From: Bacillota bacterium
GTDB lineage: Bacteria > Bacillota > Bacilli > Bacillales_B > DSM-18226
Reading direction: 5' to 3'
Length of the DNA: 5,673 nt
Assembly: GCA_021821235.1 (NCBI GenBank)
Contig: JAKACS010000251.1
Coordinates: forward strand, 1-5,673
Shown: positions 3,965 through 5,673 of the stretch, in pieces
Numbering within the stretch: the stretch's first letter is position 1
How the letters are laid out: every line of letters begins with the position of its first letter
Made by a program: the position numbers and the translations under genes
The notes under the pieces: generated by a model
Databases searched by the model: none
Told to the model about the DNA's origin: nothing
What the model saw: only the letters and a program-made list of their open reading frames with translations

Positions 3965-5673
3965 ATGGATTTGAATCAAATGACAGAACATCTGCAAAAG
4001 GGGCTGCTCGATTCACAATCGTTAGCGATCAAATCAAATCATCAAGAAGTCGATGAACCTCATTTGCTTGTTTCCTTAATGAGCCAAGAGGAAAGCTTGC
4101 TACGCACCATTTTTGCAAGGGCAGGGATCTCAAGTGAAAAGGTTCTTGAATTTTTGCAGAACGAAATCAAGAAAAAGCCACAAGTTAGCGGTACGGGTGT
4201 TGAGCAGGGGAAAGTTTATATCAGTTCAAGGCTGCAGCGGATTTTTGTTAAGGCAGAAGAAAAAGCAAAGCAGTTTTCCGATGAATATTTGTCTGTTGAG
4301 CATGTATTGCTTGGGGCACTTGATGTAGATGACTCTGGACTAAAAAAAGCATTTCGCAATTTTGGTGGTTCTGCAGCGGAAGTTTTGCAAGCAATTAAGG
4401 AAATAAGGGGGAATCAGCGCGTGACATCACAAAATCCTGAAGCAACCTATGAAGCGTTAAAAAAATATGGTAGGGATCTTGTTGCTGAAGTAAGGGAAGG
4501 AAAAGTTGACCCGGTCATTGGCAGGGATGCAGAAATTCGCAATGTCATTCGCATTTTATCGAGAAAGACAAAAAATAATCCGGTTCTAATTGGGGAACCG
4601 GGTGTTGGAAAGACAGCGATTGTGGAAGGTCTCGCCCAACGTATCGTCAGAAAAGATGTTCCGGAAGGTTTAAAAGATAAAACGATTTTCTCGCTTGATA
4701 TGAGTGCATTGATTGCAGGTGCCAAATTCCGAGGTGAATTTGAAGAGCGGTTAAAAGCCGTTTTAAATGAAGTGAAAAAGAGCGAAGGAAGAATCCTATT
4801 ATTCATAGATGAACTTCATACCATTGTTGGTGCCGGCAAGACCGATGGAGCGATGGATGCCGGTAATATGTTAAAACCGATGCTTGCCCGCGGGGAATTG
4901 CATTGCATTGGGGCAACAACGCTTGATGAACATCGCAAATATATTGAAAAAGATCCAGCGCTTGAACGAAGATTCCAGCAAGTACTTGTTCACGAACCAA
5001 ATGTAGAAGACACCATTTCGATTTTACGCGGTTTAAAAGAACGATTTGAAATCCACCATGGTGTCAGAATTCACGACCGCGCGCTAGTTGCAGCCGCAAC
5101 TTTATCGGATCGTTATATTACGGATCGGTTTCTGCCGGATAAAGCAATTGATCTCGTTGATGAAGCGTGTGCTTTGATCCGAACGGAGATTGATTCAATG
5201 CCGACAGAACTTGATGAAGTGACCCGGAAAGTGATGCAGTTGGAAATTGAGGAAGCGGCATTAAGAAAAGAACAAGATGAGGTCAGCAAACAACGTTTAG
5301 AGGTTTTGACAAAAGAACTTGCCAATCTTAAAGAACAAGCGGATGAAATGAAAGGCCGCTGGCTCCAAGAAAAAGAAAGTATCCAAAAATTGCAGGAAAA
5401 AAGAGAGCAGCTTGAGAAGCTGCGCAGGGAATTGCAAAAAGCGGAAGATGAATATGATTTGAACAGGGCAGCAGAACTGCGGCATGGAAAAATTCCGCAA
5501 GCTGAAAGAGAGCTAAAAAAATTGGAAGCTATGACAGCAGCGCGAACTGAAGAGCGGCTGCTTCGGGAAGAAGTGACAGAAGAGGAAATATCCAATATTG
5601 TCTCAAGATGGACAGGCATTCCGCTTTCAAGGCTAATGGAAGGTGAAAGGGAAAAATTGCTCCGGCTTGAAAG
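3965..5673 (+). CDS. clpB: ATP-dependent protein disaggregase ClpB, 3'-truncated
   Basis: ClpB is a hexameric AAA+ chaperone that, with DnaK, threads proteins out of aggregates in the cytoplasm. The 569 codons seen cover the Clp N-domain (about 1-148), the first ATPase domain, the coiled-coil middle domain (about 413-530) and the first residues of the second ATPase domain, [11 protein letters not shown] (547-557). Visible motifs are Walker A GEPGVGKT (210-217, Lys216), Walker B LLFIDE (278-283, Glu283), arginine fingers R335 and R336, and pore loop GAKFRG (252-257), with Phe255 where E. coli has Tyr251. The coiled-coil middle domain separates it from ClpC, and there is no sign of ClpC's shorter linker. 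About 290 residues lie beyond the right edge. ATG at 3965 follows AAGGAGTGATC at good spacing; TTG at 3962 is less likely. It is controlled by a CtsR operator. Confidence 0.97.
   Translation, partial: MDLNQMTEHLQKGLLDSQSLAIKSNHQEVDEPHLLVSLMSQEESLLRTIFARAGISSEKVLEFLQNEIKKKPQVSGTGVEQGKVYISSRLQRIFVKAEEKAKQFSDEYLSVEHVLLGALDVDDSGLKKAFRNFGGSAAEVLQAIKEIRGNQRVTSQNPEATYEALKKYGRDLVAEVREGKVDPVIGRDAEIRNVIRILSRKTKNNPVLIGEPGVGKTAIVEGLAQRIVRKDVPEGLKDKTIFSLDMSALIAGAKFRGEFEERLKAVLNEVKKSEGRILLFIDELHTIVGAGKTDGAMDAGNMLKPMLARGELHCIGATTLDEHRKYIEKDPALERRFQQVLVHEPNVEDTISILRGLKERFEIHHGVRIHDRALVAAATLSDRYITDRFLPDKAIDLVDEACALIRTEIDSMPTELDEVTRKVMQLEIEEAALRKEQDEVSKQRLEVLTKELANLKEQADEMKGRWLQEKESIQKLQEKREQLEKLRRELQKAEDEYDLNRAAELRHGKIPQAERELKKLEAMTAARTEERLLREEVTEEEISNIVSRWTGIPLSRLMEGEREKLLRLE
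4405..4423 (+). promoter_or_regulatory. Possible internal translation start in clpB (GTG, codon 153)
   Basis: AAGGGGG at 4405-4411 lies 9 nt before an in-frame GTG at 4421-4423. This codon aligns without gaps to Val149 of E. coli ClpB, the known second start that yields a ClpB lacking the N-domain: both lie 15 residues before the Tyr of ALKKY. The Shine-Dalgarno match is moderate and use of this start is inferred. Confidence 0.45.

Noticed and set aside
4113..4328. 71-codon plus-strand ORF
   Set aside because: It is out of frame within the clpB N-domain, which is intact and conserved in its own frame.
4447..4806. 119-codon minus-strand ORF
   Set aside because: It is antisense to the conserved first ATPase domain of clpB, with no Shine-Dalgarno and no recognisable domain.
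5113..5619. 168-codon serine-rich minus-strand ORF
   Set aside because: It is antisense to the clpB middle domain; the Ser, Phe and Leu-rich composition is the usual mirror of Lys/Glu-rich coiled-coil codons.

Overview
This is chromosomal DNA from a low-GC Gram-positive bacterium, most likely a member of the Bacillaceae. Three things point there: an Fnr of the Bacillus type with its iron-sulphur cysteines at the C-terminus, a YjzC-type small protein, and a clpB gene under a CtsR heptad-repeat operator. There are strong Shine-Dalgarno sites, GTG and TTG starts, and several intrinsic terminators. No insertion sequence, CRISPR array, tRNA, rRNA or phage gene is visible.

Left part (1-1800, + strand): the 3' portion of moeA, whose 5' end lies outside the window, overlaps mobB by 13 bp. 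Both serve molybdenum cofactor synthesis and maturation. A strong hairpin terminator closes the unit at about 1771-1796.

Middle part (1800-3480): ywiC (+), a polytopic membrane protein of unknown function, and fnr (-) are convergent and share one bidirectional terminator. The ywiC promoter carries a near-consensus FNR box centred 41.5 bp before the predicted start site. The oxygen-sensing regulator encoded next door is therefore its probable activator. With the cofactor genes, this looks like part of an anaerobic nitrate-respiration locus (Moco for nitrate reductase, Fnr as the switch); nar genes may lie outside the window.

The 315-bp gap between fnr and yjzC (3360-3674) holds the fnr promoter. 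It also holds a less certain minus-strand promoter followed by two mutually exclusive hairpins, the second ending in a U-tract. This could be an fnr leader attenuator or a small RNA, and is the least explained stretch of the window.

Right part (3660-5673, + strand): yjzC, a 59-residue ORF with a TTG start behind a perfect Shine-Dalgarno, ends in a terminator that abuts the clpB promoter. clpB encodes a protein-disaggregating AAA+ chaperone and runs off the right edge after 569 codons, just as its second ATPase domain begins. It has an apparent CtsR operator and a possible internal GTG start at the position equivalent to the known alternative start of E. coli ClpB.

Most of the window is ordinary, well-conserved biology. 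The points worth checking are regulatory: the minus-strand leader, the dyad over the ywiC promoter, and the internal clpB start.
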